Below, in pieces: positions 62,215-64,000 of a DNA stretch of 64,000 bases. A model generated the notes under the pieces. The model was given only the letters and a program-made list of their open reading frames with translations. It ran no database searches and was not told the origin of the DNA. The stretch lies in assembly GCF_004798865.1 (NCBI RefSeq), contig NW_025335269.1:18530616-18594615 (forward strand), read 5' to 3'. The position numbers were made by a program, and so were the translations under genes. Within the stretch, counting starts at the first letter, position 1, and every line of letters starts with the position of its first letter. The DNA comes from Varanus komodoensis (lineage: Eukaryota > Chordata > Lepidosauria > Squamata > Varanidae).

Positions 62215-63535
62215 AGTGAGGTTTACACCACCATCCTACATATGTCTTCTCAGACATAATCTTCAATAAATTAAGTGGAAATTAGAGCCAGGTAAGTGGG
62301 TATGAGATACTCCTCTAGAAACATTGGTTGTGTTTCACCTAATTTGATCTGTGCTTTTGGAATGTGGAGAAATAGTACTGCATTTTTTTCTTGGCCTGTT
62401 TTCAAATACTAGTCCCAGGTGTTAGCGGCCTCCAGGGACAAGCATGATTCATGATTATATTGTTTCAGTAATGTTTGTCAGTATTTGTTAGTCAAATTCT
62501 CCATCTACTGTAGATTTCAAAACATAAGAAGAATGACTGTTCTATAGAATTGCCCTTATTGTGCCAAATGCAGACCACTGTCTTTAATCAAATGAATTCT
62601 TTAATATTGTATGAACCAAGTAAAGCCATAATTTATTTTTTTAAATACTGTAAGTGGTTTCTCAGATATGATAATAGCTATCCTCTAAATAGAAGATATG
62701 CAGGAACATAAAACACATAAAACATGCATATAAATGAAGTCAGTGGTCATTCAGACATGCTGAGAAATATGATGGAAATTTTTAACTTTTCATTTTGCAT
62801 AATAGCTGCAAATGAAAAGTCTTTGTAGCTCTGGTAGACAATTTTTCAGATGAATCCCTGAGTATGTCTGTGCAACATTTGCCAGCAAAAGCTTCACCAT
62901 GGTGCATAAGAGAATCATACTCTGTTATGCAGTCATCTCATTTCAGATAAAAATAAAGTGTGTTTCTAAGATTTGAAACAGAACACTACTCTACACCAAG
63001 CTAGACAATTGGACCCACTAGCACTGTAGCCTCAATATTGCTTCACTAGCAGCAGGAAACGGAGTCTTTTCCAGCCCTATTTGGAAGTTGAAAGTACTTC
63101 CAGATGGGACTTTGTGCAATTGCATGGCCTTGTTCATGGGATTGCAGGGATCCTGGTGTAATTGACTTCCATGTGTAGTCCAGAGTGTTTTTTCCATGGC
63201 TTCTTTCATCTCCAATCCATTAACTGGGGAGGGGAGACCCAGCAGCTGCAACAACAACTTTTGATCGGTATTGTTAGGACACTGCTATCTGGAAGCACTC
63301 TGACTTTAGGCTCTATCTGCTATGACCCTTCCCATTGGGGAGGGGAGCATAACAGGCCTGGAGGCCAAATCTTCCCCACCTGTGCTCCCAGTCTGGCCCT
63401 CCAGGTCTCCCAGGGGACCATGTGCTCTTCCTCTGACTCCTCTTCCTTTCCCAAACTGTAATTTGCTGATGAAGATTGCAGTCCTTAGACAGACTATCCT
63501 GTTGTTTGTCCTCAGATAGATGAATGCTATTCCAA
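62215..63535. other. Upstream flank, no gene recognised
   Basis: No coding or repeat signal that I can name. Confidence 0.45.
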
Positions 63536-63539
63536 TTTT

Positions 63540-63645
63540 ACTGATACGAAAACAGGAGCTAAGGAAACAGAATGGCTTATCTGAGACCTCCCAGTTTGGT
63601 TATGGCTGAACAGAGCTTAGCAGCTGGATTAGCCCAGCTCCCACT
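63540..63645 (-). repeat. MIR-like ancient SINE fragment
   Basis: GATACGAAAACAGGAGCTAA, CAGAATGGCTTATCTGAGAC and GCTGAACAGAGC follow the order of the inverted MIR core. Strongly diverged. Confidence 0.3.
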
Positions 63646-63689
63646 CAGCAGGACTAAAATGGTTAATCTTTAGTTGAAAGAAAGCACTC

Positions 63690-63830
63690 ATATGGAATGG
63701 AGGGTAGAGAGCTGGGCTTAGACATGAGACACTTAGAATCAAACCTCTTCAGCTAAGATCATGGTGGAATGGGCCTTAGCCATGTCTATTAGGGTTGTTG
63801 TGAGGATGAAATAAGATAATAACACAGTGC
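63690..63830 (+). repeat. Degenerate SINE with a GGGTTGTTGTGAGGATGAAA tail
   Basis: The 3' motif is shared by Sauria-type and CORE SINEs. The head is hardly recognisable. Confidence 0.35.
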
Positions 63831-64000
63831 AAATGAAGGAAACCTCTTCTACCCAAATGGCGATTCTTGTGTTTATTAGACAGGTTTAAATATTATACTT
63901 TTCTTCAGGAGAGTTATTTTTGTCAACAAGGCTATATTAGCTATCCATCCAGTGAGGGTAGAGTAGTAGTGAGGGTGCTACATACTTTGAGAGTCAAGAG

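Noticed and set aside
1-64000. LTR retroelements, other virus-derived copies, CRISPR arrays, rRNA or functional tRNA genes
   Set aside because: Looked for on both strands and none could be supported. tRNA-like heads belong to SINEs.

Overview
The window is nuclear DNA from a vertebrate, most likely a squamate reptile. The evidence is the repeat mixture: tRNA-derived SINEs of the Sauria/Squam type, a Bov-B (RTE) LINE with the ACAACAACAA tail, many L2 and CR1 LINE ends, and short palindromic repeats that I recognise from lizard and snake genomes. The species cannot be named from this sequence.

The only protein-coding gene I can support is PDCD6IP (ALIX), on the minus strand from 60157 (start codon) to 33391 (stop codon). 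All 18 coding exons are present, every junction is GT-AG, the phases agree from end to end, and the reading frame gives 865 residues against 868 in human. The Bro1 domain, the V domain and the proline-rich tail with its PSAP, SH3-binding and CEP55-binding motifs are all present. The gene looks functional. ALIX is an adaptor that links ESCRT-I (TSG101) to ESCRT-III (CHMP4) in cytokinetic abscission, multivesicular body sorting, membrane repair and virus budding.

Layout. 1-32.9 kb: the region downstream of PDCD6IP, with no supported gene. In human this side of the gene is a long gene-poor interval leading to ARPP21 (from memory), and this flank looks the same: dispersed LINE and SINE fragments, microsatellites, and several repeat-poor AT-rich blocks that may be conserved enhancers. 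32.9-60.2 kb: PDCD6IP. Its introns carry L2, CR1 and SINE insertions, including two L2 ends head to tail in intron 11. 59.7-60.4 kb: a GC-rich, CpG-rich promoter with an ETS site. 60.4-64 kb: upstream flank with a 5'-truncated Bov-B LINE and old repeats, and no gene.

I found no undescribed biological system. The most informative signals are in PDCD6IP itself: a conserved tandem splice acceptor that would add YFYFQ after Lys239, matching a known human isoform; a one-codon deletion in the Bro1 domain relative to human; and a Tyr-to-Phe change in the ALG-2 binding motif.
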